A stretch of DNA of 64,000 nt, from positions 183,042,294-183,106,293 of the forward strand of contig NC_066585.1 in the NCBI RefSeq assembly GCF_024323335.1, written 5' to 3'. The notes beneath the pieces were generated by a model. The model did not search any database and was not told the origin of the DNA. It was given only the letters and a program-made list of their open reading frames with translations. Both the position numbers and the translations under genes were made by a program. This DNA comes from Lathyrus oleraceus (Eukaryota; Streptophyta; Magnoliopsida; Fabales; Fabaceae). Within the stretch, counting starts at the first letter, position 1; every line of letters begins with the position of its first letter. Shown here one piece after another: positions 51,760-64,000 of the stretch.

Positions 51760-53405
51760 TGGTATCAGAGCACAAGATCTGAACCATTTCTAAACCTTGA
51801 GCACCATCCATGGCAGATACTAAAGCAGAAAATTTAGCAAACAGATTGGCTGAAGGACATGCTCTTCCTATCAATGGGTGCGCTCAGTCAAAATCTACCT
51901 TCAAGGAAAAGGGAAGGAAGGTTAAATCACAGAAGACTCCAAGTGTCCAAAAAAGGAGGATTCCAACCTCGGAAAATGGCAACTAAAAAATAGTCTAGTA
52001 ATATCATGGCTGCTAAACACCATGACAAATGAAATTGGAGAAAATTTCATGTATTATGACACTGCCAAAGATATGTGGGATGCCGTAAAGGAAACCTACT
52101 CTAATGTCAACAATACATCTGCAATTTTTGAAATCAAGAGCATACTCCATGATTTGCGTCAAGATGACCGCTCAGTCACAGAGTATTTTAATACTCTCAG
52201 TCGTCACTGACAGCAACTGGATGTATATGATGAAAATGAATGGAGCTGCACAGAGGATAAAAAGAAGTACAAAGAATTGGTGGAGAAAGATAGAGTCTAC
52301 AAATTTCTATTAGGTTTGAACACAAAACTTTATGAAGTTCATGGGAGAATCCTTGGAACCAAATCTCTTCAAAAAATTCGAGAAGCTTTCTTGAAAATAC
52401 GAAGAGAGGAGAGCAAGAGAAAAGTGATGCTTGAAAAATCCAGTGCAACCCCATCTATAGAGGGATCTGCAATGGCAGCAAGGGGAGATCAGTGTTCTTT
52501 CCAAAAGAAAACCCGGCCTTGGTGTGACACTGCAAGAAACCAGGTCATACCAAGGACACATGCTGGATCATTCATGGAAAGCCATCAGAGCTAAAATGGA
52601 CCAAAAACCAGGATAGTTGAGGGAACACAGCTGAGGTAAATTCCCACTCATTACCATTCAACAAGGAGCAAATGGAAGCCTTACAAAAAATGCTTCAACA
52701 AACAATTGGTACAACTATTGTCCTTGCATGCTCTAAACATTAGCAAGGGAAAATAAAATTCATGGATTATTGACTCAGGAGCATCTGATCACATGACTGG
52801 AGACTTGGTTGTCTTTGATAGCTATTCTCCATGCCAAAATAATTTGACTGTTCGAATTGCTGATGGTACCCTGTCTAAGGTCATGGGTAAAGGTTCTGCC
52901 ATTATTTCACAAAATATTACTCTTAGTTCACTACTCTATATGCCTAAACTTGATTGCAACCTATTGTCCATCAGTAAACTTACAAAGGATTTGAAGAGCA
53001 TCACTAAATTCTTCCCTAACCTATGTGAATTTCAAATTTTGGAGTCGGGGAGGACGATTGGCAATGTTAAAGAATGTATTGGACTCTATATCCTTCAGAC
53101 TGAAACATCTAAACCAGAATCTGAGGCAACCTCTTGCGCTGTAGTTTCTGAATATAGTGAAAATTCTGCAATGTTGTGGCATTATAGACTAGGCCACCCA
53201 AATTTTGTGTACTTGAAAGAAATGCTTCCTAAATTATTCAATAAAAATCAGAAGTTGTTTCAATGTGAAATTTGTCAATTGTCCAAACATACACGCAACC
53301 CCCACCCACCTCAACCTTTTGTGTTATTCATAGTGATGTATGAGAACCATCGCGGGTCAGGCATGTAAGTGGGTCAAGATGGTTTGTCACCTTTATTGAT
53401 GATGT

Positions 53406-55467
53406 AACACCCCATTTTCTACCCACGAGTTATAACAGCAAAATCAGAGTCGTAAAATTTTCTATAAATGGAATATTACATGTTCAACTTTAAACAATTT
53501 CCACTTTAAGGAATCATAACAATATGTAACACTTTTCTTAATTCGACAAAACAATGTCATTCACTCCAATAATTCAACTTCATAAAATCTTACGCAGCGG
53601 ATTCATAAAAAAAATTCTTATCATCTTTAAGCAACATAAATACGACTTAACTTAAAGGGTAAACAACTATAATCCTTCAAACAATTTAAATTTTAGTAAC
53701 AATTAAAAGATCCACAAAGCAGACACGCGACAATCCCCCCGAGTGCTACGTATCAGAGCGACTGACCACTGACCCGACCAACGGTAACCGGCTACTTCTC
53801 AGGATTACCTGCACGTTGTCACATAAGGACAACATTCAACAGAAGGGGTGAGTTACAATAATTATAATCAGTATATGAAAAACAATACAGTAATTAAGAA
53901 TCGTACACAAACACCACTTCTCAATTAAATTAAATACCCATACAACAAACCAACAAAAATGCAACTCTAATGAGACTCGACTCGTCATGCATGTGGTACC
54001 ATTCGGAGTAAAACTCCCAACTTAAAATTTGCCGATTTAACGAGGCATCAAGGCTTAAGCCTTCAACTTTCAACTTTTTCCAATCCAGGCCAACGTGGTG
54101 TGAGCAAAGCTCCGACTTAATGCATATGAATTTACATGACATACACGACTTTAAAATTCCGACAACATAATAATAATAGCAACACAACAATGTTTTCAAC
54201 ATAATCAACTTATAATCAACTTTGGCTCACCAAGCTTACAACTCAGTATCTTTAACAACTTTTCGTACACGGAATAACTTAACAACTCAGTCATACTTGT
54301 ATCGACACTTCATAACATAAACCCAATAAAATTACTCATCAAAATTAACTATAATATTACCCGACTCACCCCGACGAACTTCATTAAATTCTGAGCAATT
54401 CGATTTTTCACTTTTCCAACAGCGTTAACGCCCTGGGTTAACCCGTTAACGCAAGACAGAATACAATTTTGCAGCTTTTCAACAGCGTTAACCGGTTAAC
54501 GCCCTGGGTTAACCGGTTAACGCAAGACAGAATGCAATTTTTTTCAGTTTTTCAACAGCGTTAACCCGTTAACGCCCTGGGTTAACCCGTTAACGCAAGA
54601 CAGAATGAAATTTTTCAGTTTTTCAACAGCGTTAACCCGTTAACGCCCTGGGTTAACCCGTTAACGCAGGACAAAATACACTTCCTGGCAAATTTTAACA
54701 GTGTTAACCGGTTAACGCCCTGGGTTAACCGGTTAACGCAAGACAAACAGCAATTTTTCACAATTCATAACAGTGTTAACCGGTTAACACCCCGGGTTAA
54801 CCGGTTAACGCAAGACAGAAAGCTGTTCCTGCGCTAACACGAAGCAGAATGCAGAATTCTCCGCATTTTCCGCCGTTGGAGGACTTCCGGACCTCCGATT
54901 CCAATTCCGTAAGAAGCTACGTTTTCGGAAAATCACTACCCATCCAATTACAGATTCAATTTCAGTTTTAACACAACTTATCCAACACAATTTTTCAGCA
55001 TTCAACATCCCAATTAGGGTCAAATCAACGGTCCATCACTACCCATTACATGTTAACCCATAATACCCATTAAACGACGATAAACCCCCCTTACCTTATT
55101 ATTTTGGATCGAAGGTTGCTCTAAGAATCGGATTCCGGAAGTTTTCTTCTCCTTCCCTCTCGTTCGTACAACAGTTCTCAAATTCCTCTTCTGCTAACTT
55201 CTCTCCACTACTGTTTCTTTTTTTTTTCTATCACTTCTTTTATTTTCTCTTTATTACATTAACTAAATATCCTAATCTCTAATGGGCCTAATATAACACC
55301 TCTCATTTTACTAATTAGCACACAATGATAAGCCCACTTACTCAAATAACACCACAATTATATTATTATTTCTTATAATAATTTCTACGACTTTCGACTA
55401 ATTTCCGACTAACCACAATAATTACGTAAATATTAAAAATAACAAATAATTATTTTTGGGCGTTACA
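53406..55467 (-). repeat. 3' LTR of the second Tekay-like element
   Basis: On the plus strand it reads TGTAACACCCC...GGCGTTACA (2062 bp). It holds six palindrome units at 54420-54810. ORFs within (53930-54208, 54805-55023) recur in the other LTR and are not genes. Confidence 0.95.
54420..54810. repeat. Six-unit GTTAAC(C/-)CGGTTAAC array in the 3' LTR
   Basis: Units about 70 bp apart, each with two palindromes (GTTAACCGGTTAAC or the variant GTTAACCCGTTAAC) flanking GCCCTGG, and spacers containing CAAGACAGAAT and TTTTTCA. The first unit lacks about 11 bp present in the other LTR. Confidence 0.9.
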
Positions 55468-58400
55468 ACTCTCCCCCACTTAGAATATTTTCGTCCTCGA
55501 AAAATTTACCTGCTTCAAACAGCTCAGGATAGGAGTCTCGCATCTTGCTCTCCAATTCCCATGTCATGCTTTCGCCCGCAGCTCCCAACCAAACGACTTT
55601 AACCAACACAATCTCTTTTCCTCGAAGAGTCTTTGTTTCACGATCTTCAACTCGTACAAGCTTTGTCTCCATTGTTAAATTATCCCGCACTTGCACATCA
55701 TCCATACTAACCACATGAGACGGATCTGAGACATACTTCCGAAGCTGCGACACATGGAATACATCATGCAAATTCGAAAGATTAGGTGGTAATGCCATCC
55801 GATAAGCAACTTTTCCAACTCGTTCTAAGATTTGATACGGACCAATGAAGCGAGGAGTGAGCTTTTTAGACTTCAAAGCCCTCCCAACACCGGTCACAGG
55901 CGTGACTCTCAAAAACACATGGTCACCAGCTTGAAATTCTAAATCCTTCTTCCGCTTGTCATGGTAACTCTTCTGCCTACTCTGAGAAGCTTTCATCTTC
56001 TCTCGGATAAACTTCACTTTCTCGGTAGTTTCTCGAACTAACTCTGGTCCAAGTACTACACCCTCACCAGATTCGTGCCAACACAACGGAGTTCTACATC
56101 TACGACCATACAATGCTTCAAAAGGCGCCATTCCGATACTAGAATGGTAACTATTATTATATGTGAACTCGATCAATGGAAGATAAGTGTCCCACGAACC
56201 TCCTTGTTCAAGAACACAAGCTCTCAGTAAATCCTCCAATGACTGAATAGTTCTCTCAGTTTGGCCATCAGTTTGAGGATGATATGCCGAACTCAACCTC
56301 AACTTAGAGCCCAACGAATCTTGCAGACTTTTCCAAAATCCCGATGTAAACCTCGGATCTCTGTCCGACACAATACACAGAGGAACACCATGCAACTTTA
56401 CAATCACTCGGATGTAAATCTCTGCCAACTTCGCAATTGGGTAAGTGATGTTAATAGGTATGAAGTGAGCTGACTTCGTGAGCCTATCAACGATCACCCA
56501 AATCGAATCATGCCCTCTTAAAGTAGCAGGCAGCCCCGTTACAAAGTCCATCGAAATGCTATCCCATTTCCATTCTGGAACTTCCAACGGTTGCATCAAC
56601 CCAGCAGGCTTCTGATGCTCAATCTTCGACTTCTGACAAGTTAAGCACGCATATACAAAACGAGCCACATCTTCTTTCATTCCGGGCCACCAAAATATTT
56701 TCTTTAAATCCTGATACATTTTAGTAGCTCCTGGATGAATACTCAAACTGCTTCTATGACCCTCTTCTAGAGTGCTTCTTTTCAAAATCGCGTCATCAGG
56801 AATACAAATTCTTTCCCCTAATTTCAACACACCTCTCGCATCAATCTTAAAGTCACTCTTCTCTGATTGACCACAACGATTAAGGATATCTACTAATTTC
56901 ACATCCAATTTCTGTGCCTCTCGGATACTATCCATAAAATTATTATTAATCTTTAGCATTCCTAGCATTACACTCTGCGGGGTTACTTCGCAAACCAAAC
57001 TCATATCACGAAATTGCTCAATTAATTCCAACTCCTTAATCATCATTACCGACACATGCAAGGTCTTTCTACTTAAAGCATCGGCCACAACATTTGCTTT
57101 TCCTGGATGATAATTCAAACCGAAATCATAATCCTTAAGCAATTCTAACCACCTACGTTGTCTCATGTTCAGCTCTTTCTGATCAAATAGATACTTTAAA
57201 CTTTTATGATCGCTGAAAACTTCAAATCTGGAACCATAAAGGTAATGCCTCCAGATTTTTAGCACAAACACCACAGCAGCAAGTTCAAGATCATGCGTAG
57301 GATAGTTCTTTTCATGAATTCTTAACTGTCGCGACGCATAAGCAATTACTCTATTATTTTGCATGAGCACACCTCCTAAACCCATCAATGAAGCATCACA
57401 GTAAATTATAAACGGTTCCCCCGGATTTGGCAAAGTCAAAACCGGCGCCGACGTCAATCTCCTTTTTAATTCATTAAAACTCTCTTCGCACTGAACATCC
57501 CACACGAAAGCTTTACCTTTACAAGTTAATTTAGTTAACGAAAATGCTAACTTAGAAAATCCTTCAATAAACCTTCTATAATATCCAGCTAATCCCAAAA
57601 AGCTTCTAATCTCGGTAGTCGACTTAGGAGTCTCCCATTGCAATACAGCTTCTACCTTGGAAGGATCTACAACAATGCCTTTTCCTGAAATTACATGGCC
57701 GAGAAAACTGACTTCTCTTAACCAAAACTCACACTTGGACAGCTTCGCATACAATTTCTTATCTTTCAAAACATCCAACATTAATCTCAAATGTTCCTTG
57801 TGCTCTTCTTCGGACTTAGAGTAGATCAAAATATCATCAATAAATACTACCACAAAATGGTCCAGATAAGTATGGAAAATACGATTCATGTATTCCATAA
57901 ATACTCCCGGCGCATTAGTCACACCGAAAGGCATCACAGAATACTCATAATGTCCATACCGAGTTCTGAACGCTGTCTTCTGGATGTCTTCATCTTTCAC
58001 TTTGATCTGATGATAGCCCGATCTCAAATCAATTTTACTGAACACACAGGCACCCACTAATTGATCCATCAAATCATCTATTCTCGGTAGTGGATACTTA
58101 TTCTTGATCGTTACTTTATTCAATTGTCTATAATCAATACAAAGCCTCATACTACCATCTTTCTTCTTTACTAGCAACACTGGAGCTCCCCACGGTGACA
58201 CACTTGGTCTTATAAACTTCTTCTCAAGTAAGTCTTCCAATTGCTTCTTTAATTCATACAATTCAGATGCCGACATTCTATACGGTGCCATCGAAACAGG
58301 CCTAGTACCAGGTACCAGATCAATAGTAAATTTAACTTCCCTCTCTGGCGGCACACTAGGAATTTCATCAGGAAAAACTTCAGGGAATTCTTTCACCACT

Positions 58401-59862
58401 AACAGTTCCTCAATCTTAGCTTTACTCTCAACCGACAACGTCGCCATCAAAGAAAACATCTGAGCTCCCTCTTTCATCAATTTTCGCAATTCTCTGAAAG
58501 GTAATAAGTCAACTCCTTCCTCTTCAGGAGTGGAAAACCTCACCGACTTATGATGACAATTTATATGAACATAATTATACTCTAACCAGTTCATACCAAG
58601 AATTACATCCATCCCATCCAACGGCAAACATACTAAATCAACATAGAAATCTTTATCGAAGATCGACAAAGGACATTTTAAACATACCAAAGAAGTAGTT
58701 ATTGATCCCTTAGCTGGGGTCTCAACAATCAATTCACCATCCAAAGCGGACAATTTTAAACCCAGTCTTCGAGCACAGTTAGCAGAAATAAAACAGTGTG
58801 TAGCACCGGTATCAATAATAGTAATTAAAGGAGTACCATTTATGAAACATGTACCTCGGATAAGTCTGTCCTCACTGGAGGTTTGAGTTCCGGTCAATGC
58901 GAACACCTTTCCAATTTGAGATTTCTTTGGCTTCTGACACTGACTTCCAATATGCCCTTCTTCGCCACAATTAAAACAAATCATTTCCTTGTGCTTGCAA
59001 TCAGCTATTGCATGGCCAGTCTTACCACAGCGAAAACACCTCTTTATTTCAGCAGTGCATACATTACTCTTATGACCAGCCTGACCACATTTGAAGCAAA
59101 CTATACCAGCAGGAGCGCCTCCCCTACTAGTCCTCTGAGCCGGAGCAGCTCCTTGTTTCCCTTTTCCCACTGGAGCATCATACGGCTTGCCACGGTTTTG
59201 ATGTTGCTTGCCCCTGCGGTCACTGACAATCTTGTAATGAGCATTATTGTCTTCTTCAAATATCCCGCAGCTATCAACCAATTCAGTAAAAATGCGTATC
59301 TTCTGATACCCAACAGCCTTCTTAATTTCAGAGCGCAGTCCGTTTTCAAACTTGATGCACTTTGAAAATTCAGCACCAGCACCAGTGTAATGAGGATAAA
59401 ATTTGGACAACTCCACAAATTTTGCAGCATAGTCAGTGACAGACATGTTTCCTTGCTTCAGCTCAAGGAACTCAATTTCTTTCTTACCACGGACATCTTC
59501 CGGATAATACTTTCTCATGAATTCCCTACGGAATACATCCCAAGTAATGACTTCACCTGCCACGGTCAACCTCTCGTGAGTCTCTAGCCACCAGTCATCA
59601 GCTTCGACTGCTAGCATGTGAGAACCATACCGAACCTTCTGAGCTGGAGTGAAATCCATAACACGGAAGATTCTCTCGATCTCTTCAACCATCCCAAGGC
59701 CGCATCTGGATCACGCTTCCCTTTAAACACCGGCGGATTCTCCCTTTGAAAAGTCGCCAAGCTACGTGATCCAGCATCTCCACCAGCATTTGGCAAGTTC
59801 TGCACAGCTTGTGCCATCGCTTGCATTGCGGCAGCCATTGCAGCGTCATTCCTTCCAGCCAT
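55463..59862 (-). pseudogene. gag-pol polyprotein of the second Tekay-like element, one frameshift
   Basis: Begins at the ATG at 59862 (MAGRNDAAM). The only break I see is a one-base deletion near 59683 in gag, between GWLK and EIERIFRVM; the rest reads openly for 1409 codons. Domains: gag, three CCHC knuckles ([42 protein letters not shown]), protease ([10 protein letters not shown]), reverse transcriptase (VDYRQL variant [19 protein letters not shown]), RNase H ([11 protein letters not shown]), HHCC and integrase ([25 protein letters not shown]) and the chromodomain-like end ([15 protein letters not shown]). Translation passes through the polypurine tract and stops at TAA 55463-55465, inside the LTR. 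Confidence 0.95.
55468..55483 (-). other. Polypurine tract of the second Tekay-like element
   Basis: CTAAGTGGGGGAGAGT on the minus strand, directly before the 3' LTR. It is also translated as the last codons of gag-pol. Confidence 0.85.
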
Positions 59863-59959
59863 TTCAACTTATCACTACAACACAACTTAAAAGTTAGATT
59901 AGTAACAATACCCAATTGTTAGACAGTAACGACACGACAACTGGCCGGACAGACCGACC

Positions 59960-59972
59960 TGCTCTGATACCA
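59960..59972 (-). other. Primer binding site of the second Tekay-like element
   Basis: TGGTATCAGAGCA on the minus strand, 4 bp from the 5' LTR, as in the first element. Confidence 0.9.
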
Positions 59973-59976
59973 CTAA

Positions 59977-62051
59977 TGTAACACCCCATTTTCTACCCAC
60001 GAGTTATAACAGCAAAATCAGAGTCGTAAAATTTTCTATAAATGGAATATTACATGTTCAACTTTAAACAATTTCCACTTTAAGGAATCATAACAATATG
60101 TAACACTTTTCTTAATTCGACAAAACAATGTCATTCACTCCAATAATTCAACTTCATAAAATCTTACGCAGCGGATTCATAAAAAAATTCTTATCATCTT
60201 TAAGCAACATAAATACGACTTAACTTAAAGGGTAAACAACTATAATCCTTCAAACAATTTAAATTTTAGTAACAATTAAAAGATCCACAAAGCAGACACG
60301 CGACAATCCCCCCAAGTGCTACGTATCAGAGCGACTGACCACTGACCCGACCAACGGTAACCAGCTACTTCTCAGGATTACCTGCACGTTGTCATATAAG
60401 GACAACATTCAACAGAAGGGGTGAGTTACAATAATTATAATCAGTATATGAAAAACAATACAGTAATTAAGAATCGTACACAAACACCACTTCTCAATTA
60501 AATTAAATACCCATACAACAAACCAACAAAAATGCAACTCTAATGAGACTCGACTCGTCATGCATGTGGTACCATTCGGAGTAAAACTCCCAACTTAAAA
60601 TTTGCCGATTTAACGAGGCATCAAGGCTTAAGCCTTCAACTTTCAACTTTTGCCAATCCAGGCCAACGTGGTGTGAGCAAAGCTCCGACTTAATGCATAT
60701 GAATTTACATGACATACACGACTTTAAAATTCCGACAACATAATAATAATAGCAACACAACAATGTTTTCAACATAATCAACTTATAATCAACTTTGGCT
60801 CACCAAGCTTACAACTCAGTATCTTTAACAACTTTCCGTACACGGAATAACTTAACAACTCAGTCATACTTGTATCGACACTTCATAACATAAACCCAAT
60901 AAAATTACTCATCAAAATTAACTATAATATTACCCGACTCACCCCGACGAACTTCATTAAATTCTGAGCAATTCGATTTTTCACTTTTCCAACAGCGTTA
61001 ACCCGTTAACGCCCTGGGTTAACCCGTTAACGCAAGACAGAATACAATTTTGCAGCTTTTCAACAGCGTTAACCGGTTAACGCCCTGGGTTAACCGGTTA
61101 ACGCAAGACAGAATGCAATTTTTTTTTTCAGTTTTTCAACAGCGTTAACCCGTTAACGCCCTGGGTTAACCCGTTAACGCAAGACAGAATGAAATTTTTC
61201 AGTTTTTCAACAGCGTTAACCCGTTAACGCCCTGGGTTAACCCGTTAACGCAGGACAGAATACACTTCCTGGCAAATTTTAACAGTGTTAACCGGTTAAC
61301 GCCCTGGGTTAACCGGTTAACGCAAGACAAACAGCAATTTTTCACAATTCATAACAGTGTTAACCGGTTAACACCCCGGGTTAACCGGTTAACGCAAGAC
61401 AGAAAGCTGTTCCTGCGCTAACACGAAGCAGAATGCAGAATTCTCCGCATTTTCCGCCGTTGGAGGACTTCCGGACCTCCGATTCCAATTCCGTAAGAAG
61501 CTACGTTTTCGGAAAATCACTACCCATCCAATTACAGATTCAATTTCAGTTTTAACACAACTTATCCAACACAATTTTTCAGCATTCAACATCCCAATTA
61601 GGGTCAAATCAACGGTCCATCACTACCCATTACATGTTAACCCATAATACCCATTAAACGACGATAAACCCCCCTTACCTTATTATTTTGGATCGAAGGT
61701 TGCTCTAAGAATCGGATTCCGGAAGTTTTCTTCTCCTTCCCTCTCGTTCGTACAACAGTTCTCAAATTCCTCTTCTGCTAACTTCTCTCCACTACTGTTT
61801 CTTTTTTTTTTCTATCACTTCTTTTATTTTCTCTTTATTACATTAACTAAATATCCTAATCTCTAATGGGCCTAATATAACACCTCTCATTTTACTAATT
61901 AGCACACAATGATAAGCCCACTTACTCAAATAACACCACAATTATATTATTATTTCTTATAATAATTTCTACGACTTTCGACTAATTTCCGACTAACCAC
62001 AATAATTACGTAAATATTAAAAATAACAAATAATTATTTTTGGGCGTTACA
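59977..62051 (-). repeat. 5' LTR of the second Tekay-like element
   Basis: 2075 bp, nearly identical to 53406-55467, with the same six-unit palindrome array at 60990-61400 (first unit complete here). Followed by GATGA. Confidence 0.95.
60990..61400. repeat. Six-unit palindrome array in the 5' LTR
   Basis: Counterpart of 54420-54810, with the same units in the same order. Confidence 0.9.
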
Positions 62052-64000
62052 GATGACCACACACAGATCACTTGGGTCTACCTTATGAAAGACAAATCGG
62101 AAGTTGGTAGGATATTTGAATGTGTCCATACCATGGTGCAAACACAATTTCAAAGCAAAATTAGAGTGCTTAGGAGTGATAATGGTCGTGAGTACTATAA
62201 TTTTGCACTAAGCTCATACTTTCAGCAACATGGAATAATACACCAAACCTCATGTGTGGATATACCTCAACAGAACGGGGTTGCCGAGAGAAAGAATAGA
62301 CACCTCCTAAAAGTAACCCGATCTCTCATACTAGCTACAAATGTACCTAATCAGTTTTTGGGAGAAGCTGTCTTCACCGCAACCTATCTTATAAACAGAA
62401 TGTCTTCCCGGATCCTTAACTTTCATACGCCCTACTCCGCTCTCCAAACCTTATACCCAATCAATCGTATCCTTACATATATTCCTTTGAAAATATTTGG
62501 ATGTCCGACCTTTGTCCATAATCTTGATCCCCAACGCAGTAAACTTGACCCAAAATCCATTAAATGCACATTCCTCGGCTACTGTCCTCACCAAAAGGGA
62601 TAGAAATGTTATTCACCTCAAAACAAAAAATTCTTCCACACCATGGATGTAACCTTTTTTTAGAATCAACCATATTACCCCAAAGTTTGCATTTAGGGGG
62701 AGAATACATATCCAATTGAAGTGATAGAATCCTAACTTTTGGAACTTGAGCTAACTAAACCCAAACTCACTGTAGAGGCATCAGAACCTACACCTGAACC
62801 AACTGAAAATGCAACAGAAAATGCAGAACCTACTCGTGGACCAGAAGAGATTACGTCAGAAAATGCAGAAGATATTGCAGTAGAAAATACAGAGGATATT
62901 ACACTAGAAACTACAACCCCTACAACAGAAATTGCACCAAGAAACAACGTGAAAGTGTACTCCAAGAAGAGCAAGAAGGGAATAGAGTCCTGCATAACTC
63001 CAAGGCAAAACCAAGAAACCTCCAAGACTCTAGGAAATGGTGTTCTCTCAAGTAATACTGCTCCAAACTCTGTGAATGTTGATGATATTGATATTCCTAT
63101 TGCATTGAGAAAAAATGTAAGATCATGTATTAAACATCTCATTGAAAGATTTGTATCTTATGAAAAATTGTCCCAGAGTTACAAAACTTTTGTAACAACT
63201 CTTGACAATTCACACATTCCAAGCAACATCCATGAGGCATTACAAAATTATGAATGGGCAGCAGTCGTAACTGAAGAGGTTCAGGCCTTAATAAAGAATG
63301 GCACTTGGGAGATCACAAGCCTACCTGCAGGGAAGAAGCCGGTAGGATGCAAATGGATATTTTCCATGAAGTATAATGCATACGGGAGTATAAATCGATA
63401 CAAAGCTCGACTTGTAGCAAAGGGATTCACTCAATCATATGGAGTAGACTATGAAGAGAATTTTGCATCGATGGACAAACTAAACTCAGTTAAAGTTATT
63501 CTCTCTTTGGCTACAAATTTAGATTGGCCACTTCATCATCTAGACATCAAGAATGCCTTCTTAAGTGGTGACCTAGAAGAGAAAGTTTATATGCAGATTC
63601 CTCCTGGACTTGAATCATCCAGCACCGCAAATATGGTGTGCAGGCTCCGAAAATCCCTTTATGGCCTCAAGCAGTCTCCAAGGGCGTGGTTTGATAGATT
63701 GACTCGAGTTGTCAAGAAAGACGGGTTCAACCAATGCCAATTAGATCACACTATGTTTGTTTAACATTCCATGGAAGGAAAGGTAGATTTGCTCATTGTT
63801 TATGTTGATGACATCGTTATTACATGAAATGATTATGATCAAATTGATCATTTAAAGGGACTCTTGACAAAGGAATTTGAAGTTAAGGACTTGGGATAAC
63901 TTAAGTAGTTTTTAGGAATGGAAGTTGCACGAACAAAGAATGACATCTATGTATCACAAAGGAAATACATCCTTGACTTACTTCAAGAAACTGGAATGCT

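Larger units (their letters stand above)
53406..62051 (-). mobile_element. Second Tekay-like Ty3 chromovirus, nearly intact, in a copia integrase
   Basis: An 8646-bp element on the minus strand with LTRs 59977-62051 (5') and 53406-55467 (3'), a primer site, a gag-pol frame and a polypurine tract. GATGA duplications flank it (53401-53405 and 62052-62056). The LTRs are nearly identical by eye, with scattered single-base changes and small indels, so insertion is recent. Protein order and LTR palindromes match the element at 13107-21863, of which it is a related but distinct family member. Confidence 0.95.
51810..64000 (+). pseudogene. Ty1/copia gag-pol, split by a Tekay-like element and cut by the window end
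   Basis: The ATG at 51810 opens a damaged gag (MADTKAEN; YYDTAKDMWDAVKETYSN; YKFLLGLNTKLYEVHGRI), followed by protease (SGASDHMTGD near 52770), GAG-pre-integrase (LWHYRLGHPNF; CEICQLSKHTRN) and the integrase start (FVTFIDD) to 53405. Integrase resumes at 62057 (QITWVYLMKDKSEV; NGREYYNF; NGVAERKNR) and is followed by an acidic linker rich in Thr/Glu/Asn/Ala (62739-62960) and reverse transcriptase (RYKARLVAKGFTQSYG; YVDDIVI) to the window end. Stops and shifts occur near 51990, 52208, 62602 and 63762 and after 63820. Confidence 0.88.

Noticed and set aside
58883..59365. 160-codon plus-strand ORF
   Set aside because: Antisense to gag and the zinc knuckles of the second Tekay-like element.
54420..61400. 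Regular palindromic repeats resembling a CRISPR array
   Set aside because: Spacers are themselves repeated, the repeats lie in LTRs of a plant retrotransposon, and no cas-like gene exists.
53930..61607. 92- and 72-codon minus ORFs present twice
   Set aside because: Located in the two LTRs of the second Tekay-like element; the 72-codon one spans part of the palindrome array's flank.
62732..63142. 136-codon minus ORF rich in Ser/Val
   Set aside because: Antisense of the acidic copia linker; low complexity.

Overview
The window is plant nuclear DNA. One receptor kinase gene with GT-AG introns sits among nested transposable elements. The lineages present (a Tat/Ogre-type Ty3 element with a tandem-repeat-rich 3' UTR, two Tekay-like chromoviruses, a SIRE-like Ty1/copia element, MULEs carrying a plant mobile domain gene) and the low gene density point to a legume with a large genome, probably of the pea/vetch tribe. 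The species assignment is inference; nothing in the window proves it.

Layout. 1-4625: 3' part of a minus-strand Tat/Ogre-type element (partial LTR, repeat-rich 3' UTR, end of pol). It is cut inside RNase H and joined to a MULE gene. 4626-8460: DNA transposon 1, with a MULE transposase fragment (-) divergent from a plant mobile domain (PMD) gene (+). 8765-23990: DNA transposon 2, a fuller relative with about 220-bp terminal inverted repeats, a small extra ORF, MULE transposase (-) and PMD gene (+). A Tekay-like element (13107-21863, TSD ACGAC) sits inside its PMD exon. 23991-26600: AT-rich intergenic DNA with a degenerate TRIM. 26763-30829: an apparently intact G-type lectin S-receptor-like kinase, the only convincing host gene. 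30830-32018: intergenic, with a fragment of a second such kinase.

32019-50510 is a stack of Ty1/copia DNA: the 3' half of a minus copia (32019-34565); a solo LTR (34571-42904) split by a SIRE-like element (35080-42837, TSD AATCT); and the 5' part of another minus copia (42910-50510), split by a short-LTR copia (44485-49455, TSD GCTAG). 50954-51400 holds exons of a third S-domain kinase, truncated. 51492-64000+ is a plus-strand copia whose integrase is split by a second Tekay-like element (53406-62051, TSD GATGA).

Working units. The kinase gene would give an 851-residue plasma-membrane receptor. All mobile-element genes carry at least one visible break. The least damaged is the gag-pol of the element at 53406-62051, with one frameshift visible. 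The most unusual unit is the PMD-MULE transposon: two related copies share a divergent transposase/PMD layout, GGCGC-type motifs concentrated at the termini and in the divergent promoter, and (copy 2) a small extra gene with its own TATA box.
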